A DNA stretch of 64,000 bases from Acinetobacter sp. 10FS3-1 (GCF_013343215.1 NZ_CP039143.1:1736001-1800000), one strand, 5' to 3'; shown: positions 1 to 9,164, counted from the first letter of the stretch. Notes: generated by a model not told the origin, from the letters alone. A program made the numbers and translations.

Positions 1-776
1 TTGAAGTGGGTTCCTGTGTTTCAGCGAAATGGGTACCACAAATGGCAGACAGCGATGTGCTGTTTGCCAGCCTGCCTAAAGATCCGAATATTCAGTTCAG
101 TCTGCTGACCCCAAACATGAAAGGTTTTGAATCTGCATTGGCTGTAGGTTGTAAAGAGGTTGCGGTATTTACCGCAGCTTCTGAAAGCTTTACCCGCAAG
201 AACATCAACTGCTCGATTGATGAAAGCTTTGAAAAATTCAGCGACGTAATGAGTGCTGCCAAAGCCAATGATATTAAGGTACGTGGCTATGTGTCCTGCA
301 TGGTGGACTGCCCTTATGAAGGTGCGATTGATCCGAAGCAGGTGGTCAAAGTCACTCAGCGCTTACTCGATATGGGCTGCTATGAAGTGTCTTTGGGTGA
401 AACCATTGGGACGGCCACGCCTGATCGGGTGAAAAAAGTCTGGGAGACTTGTCTGGCTGAACTTGATGCTAAAGTTTTGGCAGGACATTTTCATAATACT
501 TATGGCATGGCGATTGCCAATATTTACCAGTCATTATTGCAAGGTATTCGGGTATTTGATTCCTCCATTGCTGGCCTCGGAGGATGTCCGTATGCCAAAG
601 GGGCCTCAGGGAATGTCTCGACCGAAGACCTGTACTATCTGCTCTCCAAAATGGGCTTTGAAACCGGTATTCAGCTGGATGCCCTGATGCAGGCCAGCCG
701 CAATATCAGTGCAGTCTTGCAGCGTAACAATCCCTCCAATTATGCCAATGCCTATTGGCAAACAACCTGTGCTTAA
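1..776 (+). CDS. liuE: Hydroxymethylglutaryl-CoA lyase, 5'-truncated by window edge
   Basis: Cleaves 3-hydroxy-3-methylglutaryl-CoA to acetoacetate and acetyl-CoA, the last step of leucine/isovalerate catabolism. The reading frame is already open at base 3 and gives Glu-Val-Gly-Ser-Cys-Val-Ser followed by KWVPQMADSD, a stretch that lies well inside this family, so the true start is upstream of the window; the GTG at base 6 is not a start. About 257 codons remain of a usual ~300. The metal-binding GHFHNTYG segment and the catalytic-cysteine signature GLGGCPYAKGASGN are both present. It is followed 93 bases later by the CoA-transferase genes that would activate its acetoacetate product. Family assignment is firm; the symbol follows Pseudomonas usage. 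Confidence 0.93.
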   Translation, partial: EVGSCVSAKWVPQMADSDVLFASLPKDPNIQFSLLTPNMKGFESALAVGCKEVAVFTAASESFTRKNINCSIDESFEKFSDVMSAAKANDIKVRGYVSCMVDCPYEGAIDPKQVVKVTQRLLDMGCYEVSLGETIGTATPDRVKKVWETCLAELDAKVLAGHFHNTYGMAIANIYQSLLQGIRVFDSSIAGLGGCPYAKGASGNVSTEDLYYLLSKMGFETGIQLDALMQASRNISAVLQRNNPSNYANAYWQTTCA

Positions 777-869
777 AGCAGCCTAATTTGGACCTAAAAA
801 GTCCTCAAGGATATAAATCCGCAGATCTTCTCAAATGAGCTGCAAGAAAAAAATAAATCGAGGTAACAA

Positions 870-1574
870 ATGGCAAATAAAGTATATGACAGTGCAGAAG
901 CCGCTTTAGACGGCGTGGTTCAGGATGGACAGACCCTGGCCGTAGGTGGTTTTGGTTTGTGCGGTATTCCGGAAGCACTGATCGCAGCCTTAAAAGAAAC
1001 TGGGGCAAAAAACCTGACCTGTATTTCCAATAATGCTGGCGTGGATGGCTTTGGTCTGGGACTTCTGCTGGAAACCAAACAGATTAAAAAAATGATCTCC
1101 TCTTATGTCGGTGAAAATAAGGAATTTGAACGTCAATACTTAAGCGGCGAACTGGAAGTGGAATTAACTCCGCAAGGCACCTTGGCCGAAAAATTACGCG
1201 CAGGTGGCGCAGGCATTCCGGCTTTTTATACCGCGACGGGTGTCGGCACAGTGATCGCTGAAGGTAAGGATGTCCGTGAGTTTCATGGCAAGTCGTATAT
1301 TCTGGAAGAATCTCTAACTGCCGATGTTGCGCTCGTCAAAGCCTATAAAGCCGATAAAGCGGGTAATTTAATTTTCCGTAAAACCGCCCAGAACTTTAAT
1401 CCGGTCTGTGCCATGGCTGGCAAAGTGACTATTGCTGAAGTGGAAGAAATTGTCGAAATTGGCGTACTGGATCCGGACGAAATTCATCTACCGGGAATTT
1501 ATGTGAACCGGATAGTCCTGAACGCTCAACCGGAAAAACGTATTGAACAGATGACTTTAAAGGCGGAGGCTTGA
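870..1574 (+). CDS. scoA: 3-oxoacid CoA-transferase, subunit A
   Basis: Alpha subunit of a succinyl-CoA:acetoacetate (3-oxoacid) CoA-transferase; with subunit B it moves CoA onto acetoacetate so that it can be thiolysed to acetyl-CoA. The 234-residue length is normal for the separate A subunit. The N-terminal glycine-rich GGFGLCGIP segment and the central [12 protein letters not shown] stretch are typical. The ATG at 870 has a GAGG ribosome-binding site about seven bases upstream. The gene lies directly behind HMG-CoA lyase and its stop codon sits two bases before the subunit B start, so the two subunits are certainly co-translated. The preferred acceptor acid is inferred from context; an acetoacetate/butyrate-type (AtoD) enzyme is the alternative. 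Confidence 0.9.
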   Translation: MANKVYDSAEAALDGVVQDGQTLAVGGFGLCGIPEALIAALKETGAKNLTCISNNAGVDGFGLGLLLETKQIKKMISSYVGENKEFERQYLSGELEVELTPQGTLAEKLRAGGAGIPAFYTATGVGTVIAEGKDVREFHGKSYILEESLTADVALVKAYKADKAGNLIFRKTAQNFNPVCAMAGKVTIAEVEEIVEIGVLDPDEIHLPGIYVNRIVLNAQPEKRIEQMTLKAEA

Positions 1575-1576
1575 TC

Positions 1577-2215
1577 ATGGCTTGGACACGTAATCAAATG
1601 GCGCAGCGCGCCGCTCAAGAGCTTGAAGATGGTTTCTATGTCAATCTCGGGATTGGCCTGCCCACGTTAGTTGCCAACTATATTCCGGAAAATATCAATG
1701 TCTGGCTGCAGTCGGAAAATGGCCTGCTGGGGATTGGTGAATTTCCAACGGCAGAGACTGTCGATGCCGACCTGATCAATGCCGGTAAACAAACCGTGAC
1801 TGCACGTAAAGGGGCTTCATTTTTCTCCAGCGCTGACTCCTTTGCCATGATCCGTGGCGGTCATGTCAATATCGCCATTCTGGGAGCCATGGAAGTTTCA
1901 GCCCAAGGCGATCTAGCGAACTGGATGATTCCCGGTAAAAAAGTGAAAGGTATGGGTGGCGCCATGGATCTGGTCGCGGGTGTACAAAAAGTCGTGGTCC
2001 TGATGGAACACTGTGCCAAAGATGGCACACCAAAGATCGTCTCAGAATGCAGCCTGCCACTGACTGGCCAAGCAGTCGTCCACAGGATCATTACCGATCT
2101 GGGGGTACTGGATGTTACTCCTGATGGAATTCGTCTGGTTGAACTGGCACCGGAGGTAAGTTTTGAGGAAATCCAGCAAGTTACTGGCGTACCGCTACTG
2201 CGTAACGTTGCCTGA
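1577..2215 (+). CDS. scoB: 3-oxoacid CoA-transferase, subunit B
   Basis: Beta subunit of the CoA-transferase, carrying the catalytic glutamate that forms the enzyme-CoA thioester; the expected [10 protein letters not shown] segment is present near residue 50. The GGAGG at 1565-1569 lies seven bases before the ATG at 1577. A TTG in the same frame at 1571 would extend the protein by two residues but sits only one base from that site, so 1577 is preferred (212 residues). The C-terminal [19 protein letters not shown] segment is characteristic of B subunits. It ends the first transcription unit: a strong terminator follows eight bases after the stop. Confidence 0.9.
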   Translation: MAWTRNQMAQRAAQELEDGFYVNLGIGLPTLVANYIPENINVWLQSENGLLGIGEFPTAETVDADLINAGKQTVTARKGASFFSSADSFAMIRGGHVNIAILGAMEVSAQGDLANWMIPGKKVKGMGGAMDLVAGVQKVVVLMEHCAKDGTPKIVSECSLPLTGQAVVHRIITDLGVLDVTPDGIRLVELAPEVSFEEIQQVTGVPLLRNVA

Positions 2216-2222
2216 TCTATCC

Positions 2223-2258
2223 AGCCCTTAAGAATACATTTTCTTAAGGGCTTTTTTT
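2223..2258 (+). terminator. Rho-independent terminator after scoB
   Basis: A perfect 12-bp stem (2223-2234 with 2241-2252) around the loop TACATT is followed by a run of T. It separates scoAB from the downstream transporter gene, which therefore probably has its own promoter or depends on readthrough. Confidence 0.9.
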
Positions 2259-2312
2259 ATATTCAACTGCTGCATTTCAAAATAATAATCGCAGAATAAA
2301 TGGATTTTAATC

Positions 2313-3725
2313 ATGTCGACACAACAAAATATCTTGCAGCGCTTCGCCTTGCGCGTCAGCGACTGGTCAGAAAAATGGTTTCCTGATTCTTATATTTTTG
2401 CCCTGCTTGGCGTGATCATTGTAGCGATTGCCGCAATCGGAATTGGTGCACCGGCACAGGATGTGGCGATTTCCTTTGGCGACGGCTTCTGGAGCCTGAT
2501 TCCCTTTACCTTGCAAATGTGCATGCTGATCGTGGTCGGTTATGTAGTTTCAGTGTCCAAGCCGGTACAAATACTAATTCAGAAAATGGCACGCCTGCCG
2601 CATTCCGGACGTGGCGCGATTGTCTTGGTCGCCACCGTCAGCCTGCTCATCTCCCTGATTAACTGGGCCATGAGCACCGTACTGACTGCACTACTTGTCA
2701 TTGCACTGGCACAGCGCAAAGAACTTAATATGGATTACCGCGCTGCAGCCGCAGCCGCGATTATCGGGATGGGAGCCACCTGGGCACTGGGCATCAGTTC
2801 CTCAGCAGCCCAGTTACAGGCCAATAAATCCAGTCTGCCTGAGCCAATTTATAACCTGACTGGGGTCATTCCGTTTACCGAGACTATTTTCTTGCCGCAA
2901 TCCATGATCATGACGGCGGTACTGATTGTGGCTTCAATTGCGATTGCTTACTGGTCAGCACCTAAAGGGTCTGACATTAAAACTATAGAGCACTTCCCGA
3001 TTCAGATTGAAGAAGAAAAACCGCAAGTATCTGCTGAAAAAAGACCGGGGGACTGGCTGGAAAATTCACCGATTTTGAGTATTCTGATTGTGATTCTGGG
3101 TGCAGTCTGGATGTTTAACGAATTTTCCAAAAGCAATCCGATTCTGGCCATTTCCAGCTTAAATACCTATAACTTTATTTTCCTGATTTTGGGCGTGGCC
3201 TTGCACGGTACGCCACGAAATTTTTTAAATGCAGTTTCCAAGGCTGTTCCGGCTATTTCAGGGGTACTGATCCAGTTTCCACTGTATGGCAGTATTGCCT
3301 TTATGATGACCAATGCGCTGAACCCGGCCGATCTGTCGCTGTCACATTATATTGCTGAATTTTTCGTTTCAATTGCCTCGCAGGAAACCTTTGCCATCGT
3401 GATGGGACTCTATTCAGCGATTCTGGGCTTCTTTATTCCATCTGGCGGCGGCAAATGGATTATTGAAGCACCATATGTGATGCAGGCCGCACATGACCTG
3501 AAAGTGCATCTGGGCTGGTCAGTACAGATTTATAATGCGGCAGAAGCCCTGCCCAATCTGATTAACCCTTTCTTTATGCTGCCGATGCTGGGCATCTTAA
3601 AGTTAAAAGCCAAAGACGTGATTGGATTTACGGTTACCCAGCTAATTTTCCACCTACCTTTGGTACTGTTCCTGCTCTGGTTCTTGGGCCGAACTTTAAC
3701 TTATAGTCCGCCGGTATTTTCTTAA
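2313..3725 (+). CDS. atoE: Short-chain fatty acid transporter, AtoE family
   Basis: Polytopic inner-membrane protein of 470 residues with roughly a dozen hydrophobic segments, matching the AtoE/TIGR00366 short-chain fatty acid transporter family in length and in the conserved PSGGGKWIIEAPYVMQAA stretch near residue 375. It would import acetoacetate, butyrate or similar acids. Its place behind HMG-CoA lyase and the CoA-transferase supports a role in feeding acetoacetate to scoAB. The start at 2313 is the first ATG and leads directly into the conserved amphipathic N-terminus (RVSDWSEKWFPDSY). Substrate is inferred from family and neighbours only. Confidence 0.88.
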   Translation: MSTQQNILQRFALRVSDWSEKWFPDSYIFALLGVIIVAIAAIGIGAPAQDVAISFGDGFWSLIPFTLQMCMLIVVGYVVSVSKPVQILIQKMARLPHSGRGAIVLVATVSLLISLINWAMSTVLTALLVIALAQRKELNMDYRAAAAAAIIGMGATWALGISSSAAQLQANKSSLPEPIYNLTGVIPFTETIFLPQSMIMTAVLIVASIAIAYWSAPKGSDIKTIEHFPIQIEEEKPQVSAEKRPGDWLENSPILSILIVILGAVWMFNEFSKSNPILAISSLNTYNFIFLILGVALHGTPRNFLNAVSKAVPAISGVLIQFPLYGSIAFMMTNALNPADLSLSHYIAEFFVSIASQETFAIVMGLYSAILGFFIPSGGGKWIIEAPYVMQAAHDLKVHLGWSVQIYNAAEALPNLINPFFMLPMLGILKLKAKDVIGFTVTQLIFHLPLVLFLLWFLGRTLTYSPPVFS

Positions 3726-3828
3726 TTCACACCTTGGATTCTCAGAACTGCAATAGAGATTCAAGTGTTGGAAGGAAGTAAGATGAGCGAACATTCTGCT
3801 TCCGACCAACCAAAGTCAAAATTGCATC

Positions 3829-4253
3829 ATGACCTATACTCCTCTTGCTCAAGAAGAAAGACACCACATATATACCGTGTTAGGTGAAGGTTTTTTTAAA
3901 CAGCATATCGCTCTTAAAGATTGCAACGATTGCTAGGGAAATTACAGGCAATCGAGCAAGAAATGATTGTTCTGCCAAGCAGGCCCATAAATTAGCGCAA
4001 AGATGTTATGTTTCAAATCCTAAAAAATCCATGCTGAAATGTGGGCATATATTATCTCTGGTCTTGAGCTTCGTCCAACAAGATGAAAATAAGGGTAAAG
4101 CCTGCATAACAGACGTATTGAAATTAAACAGCGAAGTCGCTTTGATGATCTAAAAATAGATACAGTGCTTGGTAAGGACCATCAACCATTATTGATCTCG
4201 AGTGTTGATCGCAAGACCGGTTATGTATGGCTAAAAATGTAGCTCACCTAAGA
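3829..4253 (+). pseudogene. Decayed IS30-family transposase
   Basis: Translated fragments in different frames resemble IS30 transposases. From ATG 3829 the text runs MTYTPLAQEERHHIYTVLGE through QHIALK, then jumps frame to IATIAREITGNRARND and SAKQAHKLAQR, and after another jump reads RIEIKQRSRFDDLKIDTVLG and SSVDRKTGYVWLKN before a stop. The second-frame join falls where the helix-turn-helix should continue, so a short deletion is likely. The C-terminal catalytic part is absent. It cannot make a working transposase. No clear inverted repeats were found at its edges, and bases 4254-4390 hold nothing recognisable. Confidence 0.75.
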
Positions 4254-4390
4254 CAGAGGACATCTGCCAGACCAGCATCAGTCTGCTTAAGCCAATCTTA
4301 ATCAGGCAATAAATTAAAAAGACAGTGATTAAATACCTAGATAGATGAATATCTCTCAGAAATCACTCAAGGTTTGAATCATCACCCAAG

Positions 4391-4419
4391 AAAAAGACTC
4401 GGCTTTAAAAGTCCGAGTC
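4391..4419 (-). terminator. Hairpin with T-run on minus strand
   Basis: GACTCGG (4396-4402) pairs with CCGAGTC (4413-4419); reading the minus strand, the stem is followed by TTTTTC. It may be a second terminator behind the ompA-like gene or a leftover of the adjacent IS relic. Confidence 0.55.
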
Positions 4420-4471
4420 AGGTAGTATGGCAACAACATAGGATGGCATTTCAAATGCAACTCTAAGGGCT

Positions 4472-4498
4472 AAAAAAGGACGAAAATTCGTCCTTTTT
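4472..4498 (-). terminator. Terminator of the OmpA-like gene
   Basis: GGACGAA (4478-4484) pairs with TTCGTCC (4487-4493), flanked by A6 and T5, so it works in both directions. It lies 17 bases beyond the stop of the minus-strand OmpA-like gene. Confidence 0.85.
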
Positions 4499-4514
4499 CG
4501 TTTAGGCCGCGCTC

Positions 4515-6008
4515 TTAATTGGCTGTCTTCTCAACCACGCCTTCAGCATCTACTCCACGTACAACTCCCGTTTCGGTATTCACAACCTCAAAAGCCACGC
4601 GACGGTTCTGAAATTGCCCGGCACGCGTTGCATTCGTTTCAACAGGTTGTGCCTGCCCCATCCCCATTGCGCGCAGTTGAGCAGGATCTACTCCCTTCTG
4701 AACCAGATAAGTCACAATCGCTTGAGCGCGTCGTAAAGAAAGCGTTTCATTTGCTGCGGTATTTCCTCCAGCATCGGTATGGCCCTTCACGATCAGCTGC
4801 ACATGAGGCGCTCGTTGTAATAATGCAGCAGCTTGATCCAGCACCAGTTTATTGACCTCTGGAACTTCAGTCGATGCGGTATCAAAATTGATGATCTGTA
4901 AATTCAGTGCAGTCGCCACATCCAGTGCTTTAACATTATCGGTCTTGATACTGGCTAAGGCTTGTTCTGCTTCATTGTTAGCAGTATTAATCACATCGCT
5001 TCTATTGAGTGGCTGTTGGGTAACCACAGTGACATTTTTGGCCAAACTACGGATTTGTGCTGCCAGACGCTCGGCTTCTGCATTAGTTGCTGCACGAACC
5101 GAAACCTGCTTGCCAATCCAGTCGAGTGACACATTTGGCATTCCCTGGATTGTTCTCAACACAGTCGGAATGGTATCCTGATCAATAAATTCCGAATGAT
5201 AGACGTCACTGCTAAGTGCACCACAGCCAATATTATAATTAAAGATCTGCTTGATCTCGTCTTGCAGAATTTGCATATATTGCGGATTGTTGAGTTGCAA
5301 CTGACAGCTAACCAGCTCACCATTGCTGCCTGTACTCAGCTGTAATGCCGCAGGCTGGGCAACAGCAGTCTCACTGGCAGGAATCTGGCCATCCAGACCT
5401 ACTTCAGGATCATCTTCACGCATGCAGCCGCGAAAGAAAAATAAAATAATAGCGGCAATAATCACGAAAATAATAAAAGGCCATAGCAAGGCGGCTTTTT
5501 TCTTTTCCTCTCGAACCTCTGCCACTTGTTCCGCTTCCAGTATAGGTGCCTGATTCAGGCTCTGTGTTGCTAGCGTAGAAACCCCTAAGGAAGCCAGAAA
5601 TGGTTTGGCCCATGCCGGTAAAGCCCTTTCAATTGAATCTGCATACATTTCCAGTAAATAACTGACCGCTTCAGCTCTGGGTGCTCCGGCTTCAGTCTGT
5701 AAAAAGCTAATGGTCGGAACAATTGATTTATTCAAGGTTTTTTCTATTTCAGCTTGCGGAGCATCCACAGCCAGCTGGTCAAAAAACTGTTGTTTTAGGG
5801 CCGGGTTGGTATTGAATAATTCATCAACTTTTGGATTTAACTGCTGGCTTAAACTATCAATCCAGGCGGGGCGGGCCCGTAAAATACTTAAAAGTATCGG
5901 ATAGAACTGAACCAATGCCTGATCTTTTGCATATAAATGTTCGATTTCACCCTGCAAAATAATCGCACTGACTTCACTTTTGAGCTTTTCAATGAGATCT
6001 ATATTCAT
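4515..6008 (-). CDS. OmpA-family protein with N-terminal cytoplasmic region and single membrane anchor
   Basis: A 497-residue protein in three parts. Residues 1-165 form a soluble, mostly helical region without signal peptide. Residues about 172-193 are one membrane helix preceded by lysines (EEKKKAALLW) and followed by Arg-Gly-Cys, indicating an inner-membrane protein with the C-terminus outside. Residues about 230-335 resemble a BON-like region, and about 370-475 are an OmpA/MotB peptidoglycan-binding domain with GHTDAGG and the basic RRAQAI and NRRVAFEV segments. The order anchor-BON-OmpA recalls mycobacterial OmpATb. It would tether the inner membrane to peptidoglycan. The N-terminal region was not recognised. 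It is a single-gene unit between two terminators. Confidence 0.8.
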   Translation of the reverse strand: MNIDLIEKLKSEVSAIILQGEIEHLYAKDQALVQFYPILLSILRARPAWIDSLSQQLNPKVDELFNTNPALKQQFFDQLAVDAPQAEIEKTLNKSIVPTISFLQTEAGAPRAEAVSYLLEMYADSIERALPAWAKPFLASLGVSTLATQSLNQAPILEAEQVAEVREEKKKAALLWPFIIFVIIAAIILFFFRGCMREDDPEVGLDGQIPASETAVAQPAALQLSTGSNGELVSCQLQLNNPQYMQILQDEIKQIFNYNIGCGALSSDVYHSEFIDQDTIPTVLRTIQGMPNVSLDWIGKQVSVRAATNAEAERLAAQIRSLAKNVTVVTQQPLNRSDVINTANNEAEQALASIKTDNVKALDVATALNLQIINFDTASTEVPEVNKLVLDQAAALLQRAPHVQLIVKGHTDAGGNTAANETLSLRRAQAIVTYLVQKGVDPAQLRAMGMGQAQPVETNATRAGQFQNRRVAFEVVNTETGVVRGVDAEGVVEKTAN

Positions 6009-6168
6009 CCTGTCGATCCTTTTATATTTTTATGTCTTTTTTAATGTGTAATATTCTCAACCAGTGTATCCAGCGATCCCCTTATAAATGTAAATAATTG
6101 TATTAATATCATAAAGCTTCACGATTTATCGTGAGCTATTTTTATCAGTAATTTTTATCCAGTCATTT

Positions 6169-6194
6169 AAAAAGCCAGCCGAAGCTGACTTTTT
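6169..6194 (-). terminator. Terminator of pyrB-pyrC'
   Basis: AAAAAG-C-CAGC pairs with GCTG-A-CTTTTT around CGAA (one internal mismatch), giving a bidirectional hairpin 33 bases beyond the pyrC' stop. Confidence 0.75.
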
Positions 6195-6226
6195 AAATCT
6201 CCATCCAAGCTCTAACTCGGCAATAT

Positions 6227-7465
6227 TTATACAGCAATAAAACTCTGCACCACTTTTCCTTTTACCTGTTGCTGGATCAGGGGCGTATTTTTACCTTGAG
6301 ATACGATGGTGTCTTTGCTGAGCGTCCATTCATGTTCAGGATCTACCAGCACCCAGCCGGCTTCCTTTTTCCAGCGCTCAAGCATATGGGCAACTTTGGC
6401 GGGTGCAATAGTGACTTTTTCAACCCATTCTAGCGGTGTAAACAGGCCTTCATTCACCAATTGAATCCCAAACGGAATATAGGTATCAAAGGCAGTAAAA
6501 CCTGGCTGTGTTTCTGCAAATGGCGCCATCTTTGCAGAGCTGCTCAGCGGTTCATGATGGGTACAAATCGCATCAATCACTCCTGATTTTACGCCCTGAC
6601 GCAATAGTTCCTTATCCTGCTCAGAACGAAGCGGTGGACGCACATGAGCAATCGAGTTAAAGCCATCAATCAGCTGATCTGTCAGATGTAACTGATGCAT
6701 CGCCACATCACAGGTCACCGGCAAGCCTTTTTCTTTGGCAGCACGAATCAATTCTACCGATGCACCGCAAGACAGTAAACCAAAGTGAGCATGTACCTTT
6801 GTAGCTTCAATCATCAGCAGATACTTGGCAATGGCGACTGTTTCTGCCAGCACCGGAATCATAGGCAAGCCCTGGCGTGAAGCAATAAAGCCTTCATGCA
6901 CACAGCCATCTTTGGCAATTTGCGGCTCTTCTGCATAGAACACCACTGTCAGGTCTAAACCTGCGGCATATTCCAGAGTGCGCAGAACAACATCATCATT
7001 GGCAAAGGCTGCATTTGCATTGGAAACGGCTGTACAGCCACCCTTTTTCAAACCTGCCATATTGGCTGGCTGATTACCTTGCAGTCCTTGGGTTTGTGCC
7101 CCAATCACTTGCAGATAGATGCCGCCATCCAGCATGGCCTTTTCAACCAGACCATGAATCAGTGCGCCATTGTCTTGTACGATGGGTTTTGAATCTGGTG
7201 GGGTGAATACGTGTAAAATCCCGTTTGCACGAGCGGCCTTGCCTTCAGATTTCAGCGTTCCATGTTGCTGCTGGCCTGGCTCACGTAAACGTGCACACAA
7301 GTCCACCATGGTTGGCATCAGCCATTTGCCTTGTCCATTCAGGGTCTCTGAAACATTTTCGCTTGCTGCAATGCGCTTGCCATTTTGCAGATAGACGGTT
7401 TCTACGGTATCAGTGTTTTGAATCGGATCAAGAACACGGACATTTTCAATTTTTACTATAGTCAT
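6227..7465 (-). CDS. pyrC': PyrC', non-catalytic dihydroorotase-like subunit of aspartate carbamoyltransferase
   Basis: A 412-residue dihydroorotase-fold protein encoded ten bases behind pyrB. In active dihydroorotases a His-x-His pair before L-R-E-P-G binds zinc; here the same place reads D-L-C-A-R-L-R-E-P-G (residues 55-64), so both histidines are replaced (Cys57, Arg59). The later metal/catalytic Asp segment is also altered (ICTHHEPL). This is the known pattern of PyrC' in Pseudomonas-type organisms, where the protein is needed to assemble dodecameric PyrB-PyrC' but has no dihydroorotase activity; a separate active pyrC must lie elsewhere. The tight pairing with pyrB supports a structural role. 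Confidence 0.88.
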   Translation of the reverse strand: MTIVKIENVRVLDPIQNTDTVETVYLQNGKRIAASENVSETLNGQGKWLMPTMVDLCARLREPGQQQHGTLKSEGKAARANGILHVFTPPDSKPIVQDNGALIHGLVEKAMLDGGIYLQVIGAQTQGLQGNQPANMAGLKKGGCTAVSNANAAFANDDVVLRTLEYAAGLDLTVVFYAEEPQIAKDGCVHEGFIASRQGLPMIPVLAETVAIAKYLLMIEATKVHAHFGLLSCGASVELIRAAKEKGLPVTCDVAMHQLHLTDQLIDGFNSIAHVRPPLRSEQDKELLRQGVKSGVIDAICTHHEPLSSSAKMAPFAETQPGFTAFDTYIPFGIQLVNEGLFTPLEWVEKVTIAPAKVAHMLERWKKEAGWVLVDPEHEWTLSKDTIVSQGKNTPLIQQQVKGKVVQSFIAV

Positions 7466-7475
7466 GACTTATTCC

Positions 7476-8492
7476 TTATACCGCAAGCGCTTCAATCAAA
7501 CCCTGCTCCTGCAACTGGCCTTGCATCGCCAGCGCTAATACCGCCATACGCACGGCAATCCCGTTGGTGACCTGATTTAAAATCACGGATTGCGGACCGT
7601 CTGCAATACTGGAGTCAATTTCCACACCACGGTTCATCGGCCCTGGATGCATGACGATACAGTCCGGCTTGGCCAGGGCTAAACGCTCTTTGTTCAGACC
7701 GTACATTTTGTAGAATTCAGCCTGAGAAGACAGAGCCGGTGAATCAATCCGCTCATTCTGAATGCGCAAGGTAATAATCACGTCACAGTCTTTGATGCCG
7801 GCTTCCATCTTATTGAACAGGCAAACACCTTCACCATAATCTTCGAAACCATAAGGCAGCAAGGTATTCGGTGCAATTACGCGAATATCTTTACAACCCA
7901 GCGTTTGTAATGCAGCCACATCTGAACGGGCTACCCGTGAGTGTTTAATATCGCCAATAATCGCAATCGACATATCTTCAAATTTTTTGTTGGTCTCGCG
8001 GCGAATAGTCAGCATATCCAGCATGGCCTGCGTCGGATGGGCATGACGACCATCTCCGGCATTGATAATCGCGACATTTGGACACACATCTTTGGCAATA
8101 AAATGTGCTGCACCTGAAGAAGAATGACGCACCACGAAAATATCCGTTGCCATCGCTTCAAGGTTCCACAAAGTATCACGCAAGGTTTCACCCTTAGATG
8201 TACTGGAACGCGCAATGTCGATATTGAGCACGTTAGCCGACAGACGCTTGGCTGCCGCCTCAAAGGTCGTACGCGTACGCGTAGAATTCTCAAAGAAAAG
8301 GTTCATCACCGTCTTGCCTTCAAGCAAATTGTTGGTGATTAGCTGATTTTGGTCATTAAAAAAGGACAACGCAGTGTCCAATATTTTTGTAAGAGTTTCT
8401 TTGGAAAGACCTTCGATGGTCAGGAAATGTTTGAGATTTCCTGCTTTATTGAGTTGAATCTGGCTCGGTGTATGCAATGCCGCCAAGTGCAT
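7476..8492 (-). CDS. pyrB: Aspartate carbamoyltransferase catalytic subunit
   Basis: Condenses carbamoyl phosphate and aspartate to N-carbamoyl-L-aspartate, the committed step of pyrimidine synthesis, in the cytoplasm. The carbamoyl-phosphate loop [13 protein letters not shown] is at residues 66-78, followed by the SSTSKGETL loop and [13 protein letters not shown]. The 338-residue length with a ~20-residue N-terminal extension before the conserved core is usual for the pyrB class that works with PyrC'. AAGGA lies about eight bases before the ATG. A TATAAT box 30 bases upstream gives a very short leader with no room for a pyrBI-type attenuator. Confidence 0.95.
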   Translation of the reverse strand: MHLAALHTPSQIQLNKAGNLKHFLTIEGLSKETLTKILDTALSFFNDQNQLITNNLLEGKTVMNLFFENSTRTRTTFEAAAKRLSANVLNIDIARSSTSKGETLRDTLWNLEAMATDIFVVRHSSSGAAHFIAKDVCPNVAIINAGDGRHAHPTQAMLDMLTIRRETNKKFEDMSIAIIGDIKHSRVARSDVAALQTLGCKDIRVIAPNTLLPYGFEDYGEGVCLFNKMEAGIKDCDVIITLRIQNERIDSPALSSQAEFYKMYGLNKERLALAKPDCIVMHPGPMNRGVEIDSSIADGPQSVILNQVTNGIAVRMAVLALAMQGQLQEQGLIEALAV

Positions 8493-8505
8493 GAGAGATT
8501 CCTTA

Positions 8506-8527
8506 TACGTTAAGTCAACGTATTATA
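8506..8527 (-). promoter_or_regulatory. pyrB -10 box and overlapping inverted repeat
   Basis: On the minus strand a perfect TATAAT lies at 8527-8522. Immediately downstream TACGTT/AACGTA form a perfect 6-bp inverted repeat (8506-8511 and 8517-8522) with a 5-base spacer, which would cover the expected transcription start. No good -35 was found. The box is convincing; an operator role for the repeat is inference. Confidence 0.5.
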
Positions 8528-9077
8528 CAGAAACTGGCGAATCTTTATAGTTAGATGCCGGTTTAGTTGTACAAAAACCATCTTGATAATAAGAATAGAA
8601 ATTGAAATTCCTCTATATTTTTTCAATAAGCTCATCTCAATCAGCTTTTTATATGAATGTCTTTGTATACAAAAAATAAATATTTTAGCCTCGGGCATCC
8701 GCCCTCATTTCTTTTCAGTACCATGCCCTCATATCATGAGAAAAAAGCTGAACACGAGAGATATTATCCTGATTTGATTTTTCAGTTTTCAGTTCTTCTG
8801 GGCCGATTGTTTCAATTGTTAACTCGATACTGGCGATCCATCCTGAATAGCTTGTAACCACTCAAGCAGATGCGGTCATTCCGGCTCTGCTGTCTATGCT
8901 GTGCAAGCCGATTAATCCTGTACCTAGCGGCGATTTCAGGCCAGCTCCATGATTCCCCTCACCCGACACCCATCTTAAACAGCTATAAACCAGAAATTGA
9001 AAAGATTTTATTTTTACATTATTCAAGTTATCTCTTCTCCTGATTGATTGAAACAAGCACAATAACAACTGCCCGCA
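8528..9077. other. Gene-free stretch upstream of pyrB
   Basis: About 550 bases between the pyrB promoter and the candidate RNA below. Short open frames exist on both strands but none has a ribosome-binding site, codon pattern or family resemblance that would make it credible. The first half is AT-rich. I see no gene, repeat or insertion sequence here. Confidence 0.5.
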
Positions 9078-9164
9078 CCTGCTTTACTTGACCGCTTGAT
9101 CAGGTTAAAGCAGGACAACATGTATAGCCATGCATCAGTTAAGCCGTGAAGAGCGGCTTTTTTC
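9078..9164 (+). ncRNA. Candidate small RNA: long hairpin plus intrinsic terminator
   Basis: A left arm at 9078-9091 pairs with 9100-9114 over 14 base pairs with one bulged A (CCTGCTTTA with TAAAGCAGG plus a G-U-containing inner stem). About 26 bases later AAGCCG (9141-9146) pairs with CGGCTT (9154-9159) and runs into T6, a classic plus-strand terminator. No protein gene on the plus strand ends nearby, so the terminator most likely ends a small RNA. It does not match an RNA family that I recognise. The 5' end is not determined; a leader of rlmL is the alternative but the terminator lies 104 bases before that gene. Confidence 0.42.

Noticed and set aside
6227..7465. Functional dihydroorotase
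   Set aside because: The His-x-His zinc ligands and a later catalytic segment are missing.
8862..9068. Minus-strand open frame of 68 codons upstream of pyrB
   Set aside because: No ribosome-binding site, no family resemblance, and it overlaps no conserved feature.
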